Assembly: GCF_963664965.1 (NCBI RefSeq)
Contig: NZ_OY761823.1
Location: 2,312,001 to 2,376,000, forward strand
DNA from: an uncultured Pseudodesulfovibrio sp.
GTDB lineage: Bacteria; Desulfobacterota; Desulfovibrionia; Desulfovibrionales; Desulfovibrionaceae
Reading direction: 5' to 3'
DNA: 64,000 bases
The notes under the pieces are model-generated. The model made no database searches. It worked only from the letters and a program-made list of their open reading frames with translations, and was not told the DNA's origin. The position numbers were made by a program, and so were the translations under genes. This document shows, piece after piece, positions 27,788 to 36,875 of the stretch (position 1 is the first letter of the stretch; each line of letters opens with the position of its first letter).

Positions 27788-28753
27788 CTATTCGTACAGC
27801 CAGCAGCGTACGTGCCGGCCGGGTTCTGCTTCCATGAGCGGAGGCTGGATGAGTGAACATTTCGCATGCGCGTGAGGGCAGCGTGGGTGGAAGCTGCATC
27901 CCGCCGGTCGGTCGAAAATGCTTGGTACGATACCGGGAATCGGGGTCAGGTCTGTTTTGTCTCCCATGGTCGGGACCGAGGCGAGCAGACCTTGCGTGTA
28001 TGGATGAAGTGGTTTCGCATACAGTGATTTGCTGGTTGAAAGTTCAACGATTTTGCCGGAGTACATGACGGCGACCCGTTGGGCCATGCGGGCGACCACG
28101 CCGAGATCATGTGTGATGAGCATGAGCGATCCATTCATGCGTTCCTTGAGGTCGTTCATCAGGTCGATAATCTGGCTCTGGATGGTGACGTCGAGGGCCG
28201 TGGTCGGTTCGTCGGCAATGAGAATGTCCGGGTTGCAGGCGAGGGCCATTGCGATCATCACCCGCTGTCGCATGCCGCCGGAAAGTTCATGCGGATATGC
28301 CCGTGCTATTTTGGCCGGATTCGGAATACCGACGAGTTCCAGGGCAGAGACGGCTTTTTCCAGCGCTTCGGCTTTGCCGTATCCCTGATGGAGGCGGAGC
28401 GGTTCGGCGATCTGGTCGTTGATGCGGAACACCGGATTGAGCGCGGTCATGGGTTCCTGAAAGATCATGGAGATGTGGTTGCCCCGTATGGTGCGTAGCT
28501 CGTTTTCCTCCATATCGAGAAGGTCTTGCCCTCGGTAGAGAATGCTGCCTTCAGTGACACGACCGGGCGGGTCGGGTATGAGTCCGAGTATGGACAGGGC
28601 CAGTACGGTTTTCCCGCAGCCGGATTCGCCGACCACGGCGAGGGTTTCTCCTTGCATAAAGGCAAGGCTGACGGTATCCACCGCCTTGGCAATGCCCTGA
28701 GGCGAGGAAAAGCAGGTTGTCAGCTTGCGTATGTCCAGAAGCGGGGTGCTCAT
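27788..28753 (-). CDS. dipeptide/oligopeptide-type ABC ATPase (DppD/OppD-like)
   Basis: The 321-residue protein carries Walker A GESGCGKT, signature [12 protein letters not shown], Walker [13 protein letters not shown] and the [15 protein letters not shown] tail of the oligopeptide ABC family. With the DppF-like protein it would form the ATPase pair of a peptide or nickel importer. No substrate-binding protein or permease gene is adjacent; the divergent neighbour is trmFO. The ATG at 28753 ([11 protein letters not shown]) is preferred over the longer frame to 28795. Confidence 0.92.
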   Translation of the reverse strand: MSTPLLDIRKLTTCFSSPQGIAKAVDTVSLAFMQGETLAVVGESGCGKTVLALSILGLIPDPPGRVTEGSILYRGQDLLDMEENELRTIRGNHISMIFQEPMTALNPVFRINDQIAEPLRLHQGYGKAEALEKAVSALELVGIPNPAKIARAYPHELSGGMRQRVMIAMALACNPDILIADEPTTALDVTIQSQIIDLMNDLKERMNGSLMLITHDLGVVARMAQRVAVMYSGKIVELSTSKSLYAKPLHPYTQGLLASVPTMGDKTDLTPIPGIVPSIFDRPAGCSFHPRCPHAHAKCSLIQPPLMEAEPGRHVRCWLYE

Positions 28754-28830
28754 AATGAATTCCACAGGTTCTCCGTTTGAGTCCATATACGGCATATCGC
28801 GGTGAACGTAAACGATATCGGGGATATGAA

Positions 28831-30159
28831 ATGGCGAAGGTAGTTATTGTCGGCGGCGGTTTGGCTGGATGTGATTGTGCATGGCAGCTTGCCGAGGCGG
28901 GCGTTGCGGTTGAATTGTATGAAATGAAACCGGAAAAGCACTCCGAGGCGCATACCGAGGACGGACTGGCAGAGCTGGTCTGTTCCAATTCATTTCGTGC
29001 GACCGGACCTGCGGCAGCCATCGGCCTGCTCAAGGAAGAGATGCAGGCGCTTGGCAGTCTGATCATGGAAGCCGCTCATGCCACCAAGGTTCCTGCGGGC
29101 GGTGCCTTGGCTGTTGATAGGGCGCTTTTCTCCGATTACATCACCGATAAAATCGAGAATCATGCCAATATCAGCGTGATTCGCAAAGAAGTCACTTCCC
29201 TTGATGCCGAGGAATTGGCCGGTGCTGACGGCGTCGTCATCGCGGCTGGTCCTCTTGCCAGTCCCGAACTGACTGAAAGCCTTATTCAGGCTGTTGGCAA
29301 CGAACGGTTGTATTTCTATGATGCCATCGCCCCGATCATTTCCCGTGATTCCGTGGACTTCGACAAGGCGTTCTGGGGTTCTCGCTGGAAGCCCGAGGAT
29401 GATGATTACCTGAATTGCCCCATGGACGAGGACGAATACAAGGCGTTCGTGGCTGCACTTCTTGAGGGTGAGAAGGTCAAACCCCGCGAGTTTGAGAAGG
29501 AAAAGCATTTCGAGGCGTGCCTGCCGGTGGAAGCCATGGCAGAGCGAGGGGAGATGACGTTGGCTTTCGGACCTCTCAAGCCGGTGGGCTTCGTCGATCC
29601 CAAGACCGGGGAGCGTCCGTTCGCCATTGTGCAGTTACGCACCGAGAACAAGGAAAAGACCGCGTTCAATCTCGTCGGGTTTCAGACAAAACTCAAATAT
29701 CCCGAGCAGAAACGGATATTCCGCATGATTCCCGGATTGGAGAACGCCGAGTTTCTCCGGCTTGGCTCCATTCACCGCAATACGTATGTCAACGCGCCGG
29801 ACGTGCTGAACGAGCACCTTGAACTTAAGGCGCGGCCCGGATTTTATCTTGCCGGACAGATTACGGGTGTCGAAGGGTATCTGGAGTCTGCTGCCTGTGG
29901 GCTTTGGCTTGGCTTGTCGCTGGCGAAACAGCTTGGCGGCGGATCAGTGGCTAATCCGCCGAAGGAGACGGCTCTGGGGGCGCTTCTGGGGCATTTGGGC
30001 ACGCAGCCGGACAAGGAGTTTCAGCCGTCTAATGTAAATTTCGGCCTGATGCCGGGACTCAAAAAGAAAATGAAGAAGAAGCTTCGCAAGGAAGCATACG
30101 GCAAAAGGGCGCAGGAAGCCTTTGCCGCATGGCTTGCCGAGACCAGACTGGCCGGATGA
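28831..30159 (+). CDS. trmFO: methylenetetrahydrofolate-tRNA-(uracil-5-)-methyltransferase TrmFO
   Basis: TrmFO makes m5U54 in tRNA using methylene-THF and FADH2. The 442-residue protein has the N-terminal FAD motif GGGLAGCDCAWQL, the family segments ELVCSNSFRA and YLAGQITGVEGYLESAACG (FAD-binding). The ATG at 28831 is in register with homologues; the frame is open upstream to 28777 but that part is not conserved. Divergent from the ABC ATPase pair. Confidence 0.96.
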   Translation: MAKVVIVGGGLAGCDCAWQLAEAGVAVELYEMKPEKHSEAHTEDGLAELVCSNSFRATGPAAAIGLLKEEMQALGSLIMEAAHATKVPAGGALAVDRALFSDYITDKIENHANISVIRKEVTSLDAEELAGADGVVIAAGPLASPELTESLIQAVGNERLYFYDAIAPIISRDSVDFDKAFWGSRWKPEDDDYLNCPMDEDEYKAFVAALLEGEKVKPREFEKEKHFEACLPVEAMAERGEMTLAFGPLKPVGFVDPKTGERPFAIVQLRTENKEKTAFNLVGFQTKLKYPEQKRIFRMIPGLENAEFLRLGSIHRNTYVNAPDVLNEHLELKARPGFYLAGQITGVEGYLESAACGLWLGLSLAKQLGGGSVANPPKETALGALLGHLGTQPDKEFQPSNVNFGLMPGLKKKMKKKLRKEAYGKRAQEAFAAWLAETRLAG

Positions 30160-30226
30160 TAATCCGCCCGGACCGTTACGGCCCGGACGGGTCACCTGAT
30201 GCCGTCGCATAAGGAAGATTCGTCGA

Positions 30227-30457
30227 CTACAGGGAGCCGGTGGCCTGAATGACCTTACCCTGTGCGTTGTAGACCGGAGAGGCCTCAAGCTTGACGAGTT
30301 TTCTCGCCTTGGATGGATCCACCATCACTTCGCGTTCAAGCCGCTGCTTGCGAATGTTTTTCATTTCCTGTGCGCCGGAAGCGTCATGGCGCTTGGCCTC
30401 TTCCATCATCTGTTCCAGTCCGGTTTTACCCGGAAGATCCTGAGAAATGTTGGACAT
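30227..30457 (-). CDS. small protein of unknown function
   Basis: A 76-residue basic, helical protein I do not recognise; the C-terminal part is ASPVYNAQGKVIQATGSL. The ATG at 30457 has a perfect AAGGAGG site, which is strong evidence that it is translated; the frame further upstream is not used. It converges on trmFO. The 67-base gap to trmFO contains an imperfect GC-rich stem without a T-run. Confidence 0.6.
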   Translation of the reverse strand: MSNISQDLPGKTGLEQMMEEAKRHDASGAQEMKNIRKQRLEREVMVDPSKARKLVKLEASPVYNAQGKVIQATGSL

Positions 30458-30633
30458 GGCTGTTCCTCCTTGACTTTTTGTCGGTTTCAGCCTGTCTCCC
30501 CACGGAAAAGAATTCCGCCTTTTCTTCATTGAGCAAAGAGCGTTCCATTGGATGCCATTATATCAAGTATCAGGTATTCCTATGAGCGGGGGATTGCTTA
30601 CGGGACGGATTTTACGCATTGTGGATTGGTCGC

Positions 30634-30646
30634 CCTCATAATGAGG
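30634..30646. promoter_or_regulatory. palindrome upstream of metY
   Basis: CCTCATAATGAGG, a perfect inverted repeat with one central base, containing a CATAAT -10-like hexamer, 39 bases before the metY start. Possible operator. Confidence 0.4.
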
Positions 30647-30684
30647 CTCGCACATTCAGTATTTCAACCTACAGGAGCTTGACC

Positions 30685-31992
30685 ATGGCCGACAAACCAT
30701 ATGGTCCCCAGACTCTGGCCCTTCACGCAGGGCATACCCCGGACAGTGACACCGGCTCACGGGCCGTTCCCATTCACCAGACCACCAGTTATGTTTTCAG
30801 GGATGCCGAGCATGCGGCGGACCTGTTCGCGCTGAAGGAACCGGGCTATATTTATACCCGGCTCATGAACCCGACCACGGAAGTGCTGGAGCAGCGTTTG
30901 GCTGCGTTGCACGGTGGAGTTGGTGCGTTGGCCGTTGCTTCAGGCATGGCCGCGATTTTTTATGCGACGACCGCCATTGTGTCGGCCGGACAGAATATTG
31001 TCTCCGGTTCCAATATTTACGGTGGGACGCAGACTCTTTTTGAACATACTTTCAAGCGGTTCGGCATAGAGGTGCGTTTTGTGGATTCGTCCGATCCCGC
31101 GAATTTCGAGGCGGCGGTCGATGAAAATACCCGGATGCTTTACTCCGAAGCCATAGGTAACCCGCGTTGCAACGTCGACGATTTGCGAGGTATAGCGGAC
31201 GTGGCCCACTCTCACGGCCTGCCTTTCGTTCTCGACGCCACTGTCGCTCCTCCGCCGATTTTCAATCCGTTTGACGTGGGTTGTGACATCGCCGTTTATT
31301 CATTGACGAAAATTATCGGTGGACATGGCACGAGTCTTGGCGGTGGCATTGTCGAGAAGGGCGATTTCGACTGGGCGGCGTACGGGAAGTTTCCTGAGCT
31401 GACCGAACCTGATCCGACCTACAACAACGTCAACCTTTGGGAGGAGCTAGGCGGTGCCGACGGCAAACCGTGTCCCGTGTTCGTGACCAAGGTTCGTACC
31501 GGAATGTTGCGCGATACCGGGGCCACGCTGTCTCCCATGAACAGCTTCCAGATATTGCAGGGCATGGAAACGTTGCCGCTGCGTGCTCGTCAGCATTGCG
31601 AGAACGCACAGAAGGTCGCGGAGTTTCTGGACACGCATTACGCAGTCGAGTGGGTCAATTACGCCGGGTTGCCGAGTCATCCCGACCATGATCGTGCAAA
31701 GAACACGTTCCCGCTTGGGCCGGGGGCAGTTTACGGTTTTGGTGTGAAGGGCGGGCTTGAGGCCGGCCGCAAGTTCATCGAGTCCGTCAAGCTGTGTTCG
31801 CATCTTGCCAACATTCTCGATGCCAAGACCTTGGTTATTCATCCTGCCTCGACCACGCATTCCCAGTCCACGCCGGAAGAGCAGTTGGCTGCGGGCGTCC
31901 CCGCTGACCTGATTCGCATTTCTGTGGGCATCGAGGATGCGGAGGATATCATTGCCGACCTTGATCAGGCGCTTGTGGCATCACAACGGTAA
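30685..31992 (+). CDS. metY: O-acetylhomoserine sulfhydrylase / aminocarboxypropyltransferase (MetY-type)
   Basis: A PLP enzyme of the Cys/Met metabolism family, 435 residues. It joins sulfide (or methanethiol) to O-acetylhomoserine to give homocysteine (or methionine). Motifs: [22 protein letters not shown], the PLP lysine in [10 protein letters not shown], and the MetY-specific length (longer than MetB/MetC). CAGGAG lies seven bases before ATG 30685. It would let the cell use sulfide directly. Confidence 0.93.
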   Translation: MADKPYGPQTLALHAGHTPDSDTGSRAVPIHQTTSYVFRDAEHAADLFALKEPGYIYTRLMNPTTEVLEQRLAALHGGVGALAVASGMAAIFYATTAIVSAGQNIVSGSNIYGGTQTLFEHTFKRFGIEVRFVDSSDPANFEAAVDENTRMLYSEAIGNPRCNVDDLRGIADVAHSHGLPFVLDATVAPPPIFNPFDVGCDIAVYSLTKIIGGHGTSLGGGIVEKGDFDWAAYGKFPELTEPDPTYNNVNLWEELGGADGKPCPVFVTKVRTGMLRDTGATLSPMNSFQILQGMETLPLRARQHCENAQKVAEFLDTHYAVEWVNYAGLPSHPDHDRAKNTFPLGPGAVYGFGVKGGLEAGRKFIESVKLCSHLANILDAKTLVIHPASTTHSQSTPEEQLAAGVPADLIRISVGIEDAEDIIADLDQALVASQR

Positions 31993-32021
31993 TTGCCTAC
32001 TTCGTAAGTCTGAATCTAACG

Positions 32022-32052
32022 CGCCCCGCCATATCTGGCGGGGTTTTTTTTG
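32022..32052 (+). terminator. rho-independent terminator after metY
   Basis: CCCCGCCA and TGGCGGGG form an eight-base-pair stem with a TATC loop, followed by eight Ts. Confidence 0.92.
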
Positions 32053-32082
32053 TCTTTTTTTATAAAAAAACAAATATCTTCA

Positions 32083-32111
32083 TTGCGTTTTTGGGTTATC
32101 CCTATTATTAA
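32083..32111 (+). promoter_or_regulatory. putative promoter of the lipoprotein pair
   Basis: TTGCGT, 17-base spacer, TATTAA, about 90 bases before the start at 32199. Confidence 0.45.
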
Positions 32112-32198
32112 ACGTCTGTTTGTCCATTTGGGGGAGTGGGCATGCTTTGACTGTTTGTATTTGTTGAATTTTCCGGGATTCGCATGAGTGAGGTTTTC

Positions 32199-34442
32199 AT
32201 GAGACGAATTGTATCCGTCGCGTTGTTGTGTCTGGTGGTGATTGTGTCAGCGTGCAAGGCTCCCTCGGGAGGAAGCGGGGGCACAGCAGATGTCTCTCCG
32301 GCTGATCAAGTGTTTGAGCTTCTTGAACAGGGAAAGATAGACGCGGCATCTGATGTCGTTGCAGCTCACGAATCGTTTTTTGCCGGGGCGTATGGAGATC
32401 CTGAGGTGAAGGCCTCGCTTGACCGGCTGACCGGTGCTTTGGAATATAAATATTCTCCGGTTGCCATGGAAATTCTGGATGCGGTCAATACGGTTGAATG
32501 GCCTGTTCCCCAATCGCGCTGGTCGTGCACCAAAAAGAAGCTTGATGATGTGCGCGCCCAAATGGATGCATTGAAGAAAGTCGGGGCATTCAGATATCCC
32601 CGGTATCGTCCTGCTTCCTATTCTCAGGCCGTTGCCGCGTTGCGAGATAAGGAAGCCGTAATTCGCAGTGATGCAGCAAAATATTTTGCTTCCTTTCCGT
32701 TGTCGAACGGCACTGATTTCTTTGCCGTGTATCCTGTGTCGCTTGATGCCCCCTCTTTTCTGGATGGAAACAGCCAGGTCTGGAAAGCGGCCATGTCCTC
32801 GTTTTCTGCCAAGCAGACAGAGACATTCCTTTCCACGTACGGGGTGTCGTTGCCTGCATCGGCAAAGAAGGAAATGACGGCTCTCTATTTCAAGTCCTTA
32901 TGTCCCAAAGGTCGTAAGGCTTCACTGAAAAATATACTTGCTGCCTATGAAAAATGCAGGGCCGCAGGTATGCCGCTCGATTCCATTCCCGGCATCAAGA
33001 TCGCATTTTTGCAGGTAACGAGTCCTGACTTGATTAAGGACAAGGCCATCGATTTTCCGATCAACGTCAAGGTGGATGTCCCGTTTGAGGCCACCAAGGC
33101 GAGTATGCGTCAGGCCTTTTCGCACAAGGCGGTCAAGGATGCGGACATTCTCATTCTCATGAATGTGGCGGTGTCCAAGGCCAAGCGGGTCGTTGATGAG
33201 AATCAGAAGATCGAATCGATGTACGTTGCTTCCTACGTCAAGGAAGAAAATCCGGAATATGAGATCGTCAAGGCCGAACTTGAAGCCGCGACTGAGCAGT
33301 ATCATGCGGCAAAGAGCAAGACGACAACATCATGGGCGGAAGATCTTATTATCCATTGGGTTGAAGAGTCGCAGAAAGAGGATGCCATTGCCGACACGGA
33401 TAAGCGTCTCAAGGAATTGAAAGAGAAGATGCGGAAGACGCCGAAATATCTTTCAGTCGCCAATTACCAGCCATATCCTGTTTCCAAGGCTCATATGGAT
33501 ATCTACAAGTTCGCTACTGTGAACTATTATGTGATCGACAAACGTAACCGGACTTTTTTCAGGGATACGTTTGATGTGAAGCACAAGGCGTTTTTTACGG
33601 TTTGCTACGATCTTCAGAAGTCAGACCCCAACCGGGATAAATTTCTCCAGACGTCCGTTCTTGAAGAAGATGTCGTCAGGTATGAGATGGAGCCGGTTGT
33701 GGTGAATCTGTCCGATCTTCTGGATCAGTATTCAAACCGTCCGGCAGCCAGAAAGAAGTTTGTCTCCATGGCCGCCTTGCATCGTGCCGTTGTGAAGGAC
33801 CGCAGCGTCGCACAGGCCAAGCACAAGGCCGAGGATTTCGGATATGACAAATATTACGACAAGCGGTTCGATAATGTCGTTGTTGTTCGTAATCTCGGCA
33901 GCGGACTTGGCAGTGGGTTCTACGTGACTGACGACATGGTGCTGACCAATTATCATGTGGTTGAAGAGAATGACTATGTGCAGCTTAAGCTGTTTGATGA
34001 TCGTGAAACCATGGGACGCGTCATTGCCCGTGATGCCCGTCTCGATCTTGCGCTCATTCAGGCCGATATCAAACAGAAACCGGTGCAGTTCTACTCACAA
34101 CGAACAATTCCGTTGGGGGTTACCCTGGAAATAATCGGGCATCCAGATGGGTTGGAGTACACTATTACCCGAGGAGCTCTCAGTTCCATTCGTGAGATGA
34201 AGCCCATCAATTACATCGGTTCCAATACCAAGGTCCGTTATATCCAAACCGACACCGCAACCAACGGCGGCAATTCCGGTGGGCCTGTTTTTTACAGGAA
34301 CAAGGTTATCGGTGTGCTTGATTGGGGATATAACAAGATCAGCGATGGGCGAAATGCTCAGGGGCTGAATTTTGCCATTCATTATTCGGAAGTGTTCAAA
34401 TTTCTCGAACACAATGGAATTCGTTATCATAAAGGGAGCTGA
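32199..34442 (+). CDS. trypsin-like serine protease lipoprotein with large unassigned N-terminal region
   Basis: A 747-residue protein with a lipoprotein signal peptide (lipobox VSAC, Cys19) so it is anchored in the envelope. The C-terminal 190 residues form an S1C/HtrA-like protease: TNYHVV (His586), RLDLAL (Asp616) and GNSGGP (Ser693). No PDZ domain follows. Residues about 30-560 are unassigned, partly helical, with no membrane segment. The ATG at 32199 has GAGG five bases upstream; the ATG at 32184 is less likely. A TraT-like lipoprotein gene starts three bases after it, so the two are co-transcribed. Confidence 0.85.
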   Translation: MRRIVSVALLCLVVIVSACKAPSGGSGGTADVSPADQVFELLEQGKIDAASDVVAAHESFFAGAYGDPEVKASLDRLTGALEYKYSPVAMEILDAVNTVEWPVPQSRWSCTKKKLDDVRAQMDALKKVGAFRYPRYRPASYSQAVAALRDKEAVIRSDAAKYFASFPLSNGTDFFAVYPVSLDAPSFLDGNSQVWKAAMSSFSAKQTETFLSTYGVSLPASAKKEMTALYFKSLCPKGRKASLKNILAAYEKCRAAGMPLDSIPGIKIAFLQVTSPDLIKDKAIDFPINVKVDVPFEATKASMRQAFSHKAVKDADILILMNVAVSKAKRVVDENQKIESMYVASYVKEENPEYEIVKAELEAATEQYHAAKSKTTTSWAEDLIIHWVEESQKEDAIADTDKRLKELKEKMRKTPKYLSVANYQPYPVSKAHMDIYKFATVNYYVIDKRNRTFFRDTFDVKHKAFFTVCYDLQKSDPNRDKFLQTSVLEEDVVRYEMEPVVVNLSDLLDQYSNRPAARKKFVSMAALHRAVVKDRSVAQAKHKAEDFGYDKYYDKRFDNVVVVRNLGSGLGSGFYVTDDMVLTNYHVVEENDYVQLKLFDDRETMGRVIARDARLDLALIQADIKQKPVQFYSQRTIPLGVTLEIIGHPDGLEYTITRGALSSIREMKPINYIGSNTKVRYIQTDTATNGGNSGGPVFYRNKVIGVLDWGYNKISDGRNAQGLNFAIHYSEVFKFLEHNGIRYHKGS

Positions 34443-34445
34443 TAG

Positions 34446-35204
34446 ATGTTGAAGAATATATCTCAAATCGTGTTGTTGACTGTTGCCGCCTTGGTGTTGG
34501 CGTCATGTGTATCCACACAGAAGAACAAGTACAGGCTCGTGAAGGATGAAGCGACCGGTTATTCTTATGGAGCGACCAAGAGCGGCGAATTTATTGCCGA
34601 TCCGGCCATGTTCCGCAATAGCAAGATGAAGCTTCGTATCCGTAACACCACGGGTGACTCGTCGCTGGATATGTATAATTTCCGTCGTCAGCTTGAAGAC
34701 GCTTACAGCGGTGTTGGTTATCAGATCACCACCGGTGATGATTTCGGTATTTTGCTTGATGTCAATGTCAAGTACTTCGGGCAGGCAACAGAGATGCTTC
34801 CTTCCGAGTATACGTTTCTTGGTGCTGCTGGTGGTGCTGTGGCCGGTTCTACGGCAGGCATTCAGAACGGCAGGGCAGCCGACACGATTACCGGTATGGC
34901 CGCGGGTGCTGTCATTGGTGCGGCGTTGACTGAAATTATTCGTAATTATGCCACGGAGGAGACGTTTATCATTATTTCCTCCATCACCATGGCGACCGTG
35001 ATGCCTGAGTATACCGAAGACGAGCAGACGATTTCGTTTGTTACCGGCAAGAAGATTAGACAGAAGAAGACGAACTTCAAGGGGTTCCGGTCTCGTGATA
35101 CCATTGACCTCGCCGTATATGCGGGCGGCAGGATGGCAGATAAGTCTGATATCATTGACGAGGTGCGCCGACGCCACTTGCGTATTTTGAAAGACGTTAT
35201 CTAG
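34446..35204 (+). CDS. TraT-like complement-resistance/surface-exclusion lipoprotein
   Basis: A 252-residue lipoprotein (lipobox LASC, Cys21). Residues about 60-110 resemble TraT (KLRIRNTTGDSSLDMYNFRRQLE, then GYQITTGDDFGILLDVNVKYFGQ), followed by the glycine-rich hydrophobic segment that TraT also has (GAAGGAVAGSTAG). In plasmids TraT is an outer-membrane protein that blocks mating and complement; a chromosomal copy without transfer genes probably serves the envelope. GGGAG precedes the ATG. Alignment should confirm the family. Confidence 0.75.
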   Translation: MLKNISQIVLLTVAALVLASCVSTQKNKYRLVKDEATGYSYGATKSGEFIADPAMFRNSKMKLRIRNTTGDSSLDMYNFRRQLEDAYSGVGYQITTGDDFGILLDVNVKYFGQATEMLPSEYTFLGAAGGAVAGSTAGIQNGRAADTITGMAAGAVIGAALTEIIRNYATEETFIIISSITMATVMPEYTEDEQTISFVTGKKIRQKKTNFKGFRSRDTIDLAVYAGGRMADKSDIIDEVRRRHLRILKDVI

Positions 35205-35224
35205 TTTTGAAGTTTCTTGAAGAC

Positions 35225-35260
35225 AAAAAAAGCCTCCGCCGTAATAGCGGAGGCTTTTTC
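35225..35260. terminator. bidirectional terminator between TraT-like and FTR genes
   Basis: AAAAAGCCTCCGC pairs with GCGGAGGCTTTTT; A- and T-tracts on both flanks suit convergent transcription. Confidence 0.92.
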
Positions 35261-35276
35261 ATGATCCGTATAGTCA

Positions 35277-35609
35277 TTAAAAAAGTATCTTCTCAGGCGG
35301 CCGTCTTTCCGGGACCACTTTTTTCTCGATGGTTCCGTCGTTGAACTCCTTGCTGACGTACAGCCCGCAGAAACAGGCTCCGTATTCTTTGACGTCTTCC
35401 TCTCGGTAGACGCAGGGACAGACGATGTCCTTGTCGTTTTCGAATTCGCCGTTGGCGAGACGGCAGGGACAGGCCATGTAACCCATGCGTTCCTTGTTGG
35501 TCAGCAGACTTTCAATGAGCGGCATGGTCATGTCCATGTCGTTATTGAAATAATAGCCCTTGGGTTCCTGAATCATTTTCAGGTGTTCATAGAGTTTCTT
35601 CGCGTCCAT
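35277..35609 (-). CDS. ferredoxin:thioredoxin reductase catalytic subunit (FTR beta-like)
   Basis: The 110-residue protein has the six conserved cysteines of the FTR catalytic subunit: CPC (47, 49), CPC (64, 66) and C-x-C (79, 81). These bind a 4Fe-4S cluster next to a redox-active disulfide, and pass electrons from ferredoxin to a thioredoxin-type partner. It follows the glutaredoxin by three bases (the GGGGTAG site overlaps the glutaredoxin stop). No variable subunit is seen, as usual in anaerobes. Confidence 0.93.
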   Translation of the reverse strand: MDAKKLYEHLKMIQEPKGYYFNNDMDMTMPLIESLLTNKERMGYMACPCRLANGEFENDKDIVCPCVYREEDVKEYGACFCGLYVSKEFNDGTIEKKVVPERRPPEKILF

Positions 35610-35612
35610 GAT

Positions 35613-35975
35613 CTACCCCTTGAGTGCTTCGTCGATCTTGTCTTTATGGTAGCCCACCACAACCGTATCTTTGAAGACAATGGTCGGAAACGATACTGAA
35701 GGATTGTGTTTCTTGATTTCCTGAACCACCTGCTTACGGTCCTCTCCAGTGAGCTCGTCAACATGAACGCAGTTGTATTTTACCCCGCATTCGTCGAGAT
35801 ATTTTTTGGCATTTCTGCAATGGATGCAGGTGGAAAGGGCGAATACTTTTATATCTTCGCTCATTTTAAAAGCCTCCAGATCGAAAGAGTTGCTTGTTTG
35901 TTTTTCCTCGGACGATGGCGAAGACTCGGATTCGTCACTGGTTTTACTGAACATTTTTTTGATGGATTTCAACAT
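35613..35975 (-). CDS. glutaredoxin-family protein with N-terminal extension
   Basis: A 120-residue thioredoxin-fold protein with active site C-I-H-C (Cys50, Cys53) in STCIHCRNAKKYL and the cis-Pro segment VSFPTIVF. Residues 1-37 form an amphipathic start (LKSIKKMF) and a Ser/Glu-rich linker. Two starts are possible: ATG 35975 with AAAGGA upstream, and ATG 35864 with GGAGG eight bases upstream, the latter giving an 83-residue plain glutaredoxin. I list the longer form. It sits between an ABC permease (two bases) and FTR (three bases). Confidence 0.85.
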   Translation of the reverse strand: MLKSIKKMFSKTSDESESSPSSEEKQTSNSFDLEAFKMSEDIKVFALSTCIHCRNAKKYLDECGVKYNCVHVDELTGEDRKQVVQEIKKHNPSVSFPTIVFKDTVVVGYHKDKIDEALKG

Positions 35976-35977
35976 GG

Positions 35978-36865
35978 TCAGTTCCTTTGCATGGCGAGTT
36001 CGAGTTTTCTGACGATCATGGAGCAGGCAAAAGTCAGGATGAAGTACATGACAAGTACTGTAGTCCAGACCTCGAAGCTCCGGTATGTCGTGGTCATTAT
36101 CTGCTGGCCTTGAAATGTCAGTTCCTGAATTGAAATGACAGATACAATGGCCGAGTCTTTCACGATTGATATAAACTGTCCTGCCAGTGCTGGCAACATG
36201 CGTTGCATGGCTTGCGGCAGAATAATGAACCGCATGCTCTGCATTCGTCCCATGCCGAGTGCCGTGGCGGCTTCCCATTGTCCAGATTCGATGGATTCGA
36301 TTCCTGCGCGGACGATTTCCGCGATATACGCTCCTTCAAACAGAGAAAGAGTGATGATGGCAGACAGGAATTGCGGGAACCGCTCCATCGGGCCGAAAAG
36401 AAATTCCATCATCGGTTTCGCTGTCGGTGAAAGCGTGCGGATGAAATCGTCGATCCGGATGGCGGTCATTATCTGGTCGCCAATGAAGAAATAAAAAATG
36501 AAAATGAGTACCAGAGGCGGCGTGTTGCGGATCAGGCCGACATACGTTCCCGCGATTTGCCGTTTGAACAGGCTGGGGCTGACGCGAAACAGACCCATGG
36601 CAATACCGACGGCGGTGCCGAGTATGCCGGACCAGATGCTCAGGCGAACGGTTGTTATCAGTCCTTCGGTCAGCAGACCCGGTTTCCATGCCTGTTCCGC
36701 CGTATCAAAGCGCAGCAGGAACTGCGGAATGACACTCCAGTTCCAGTGGTAGTTCAGTCCTGTCGAGGCCTTGTAGATGACATAGCCGATCACGCCCGCC
36801 AGAGCCGCGATAATCGCGGCGTCCAGCGGAGTGAATTGTCTTTTGCGTGGTGTTGTCGAGTCCAA
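35978..36865 (-). CDS. amino-acid ABC transporter permease (HisM/GlnP type), TTG start
   Basis: A 295-residue inner-membrane permease. It has several helices and the EAA-loop segment EAATALGMGRMQSMRFIILPQA, the contact site for the ATPase. The upstream frame contains no ATG at a sensible place; TTG 36865, 11 bases after the stop of the binding-protein gene, gives MDSTTPRKRQFTPLDAAII. Part of a polar amino-acid importer with the binding protein and a second permease. Confidence 0.88.
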   Translation of the reverse strand: MDSTTPRKRQFTPLDAAIIAALAGVIGYVIYKASTGLNYHWNWSVIPQFLLRFDTAEQAWKPGLLTEGLITTVRLSIWSGILGTAVGIAMGLFRVSPSLFKRQIAGTYVGLIRNTPPLVLIFIFYFFIGDQIMTAIRIDDFIRTLSPTAKPMMEFLFGPMERFPQFLSAIITLSLFEGAYIAEIVRAGIESIESGQWEAATALGMGRMQSMRFIILPQAMQRMLPALAGQFISIVKDSAIVSVISIQELTFQGQQIMTTTYRSFEVWTTVLVMYFILTFACSMIVRKLELAMQRN

Positions 36866-36875
36866 ATCGTACCGT

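Noticed and set aside
30163-30190. GC-rich stem between trmFO and the small minus-strand gene
   Set aside because: Two mismatches and no T-run, so I do not call it a terminator.
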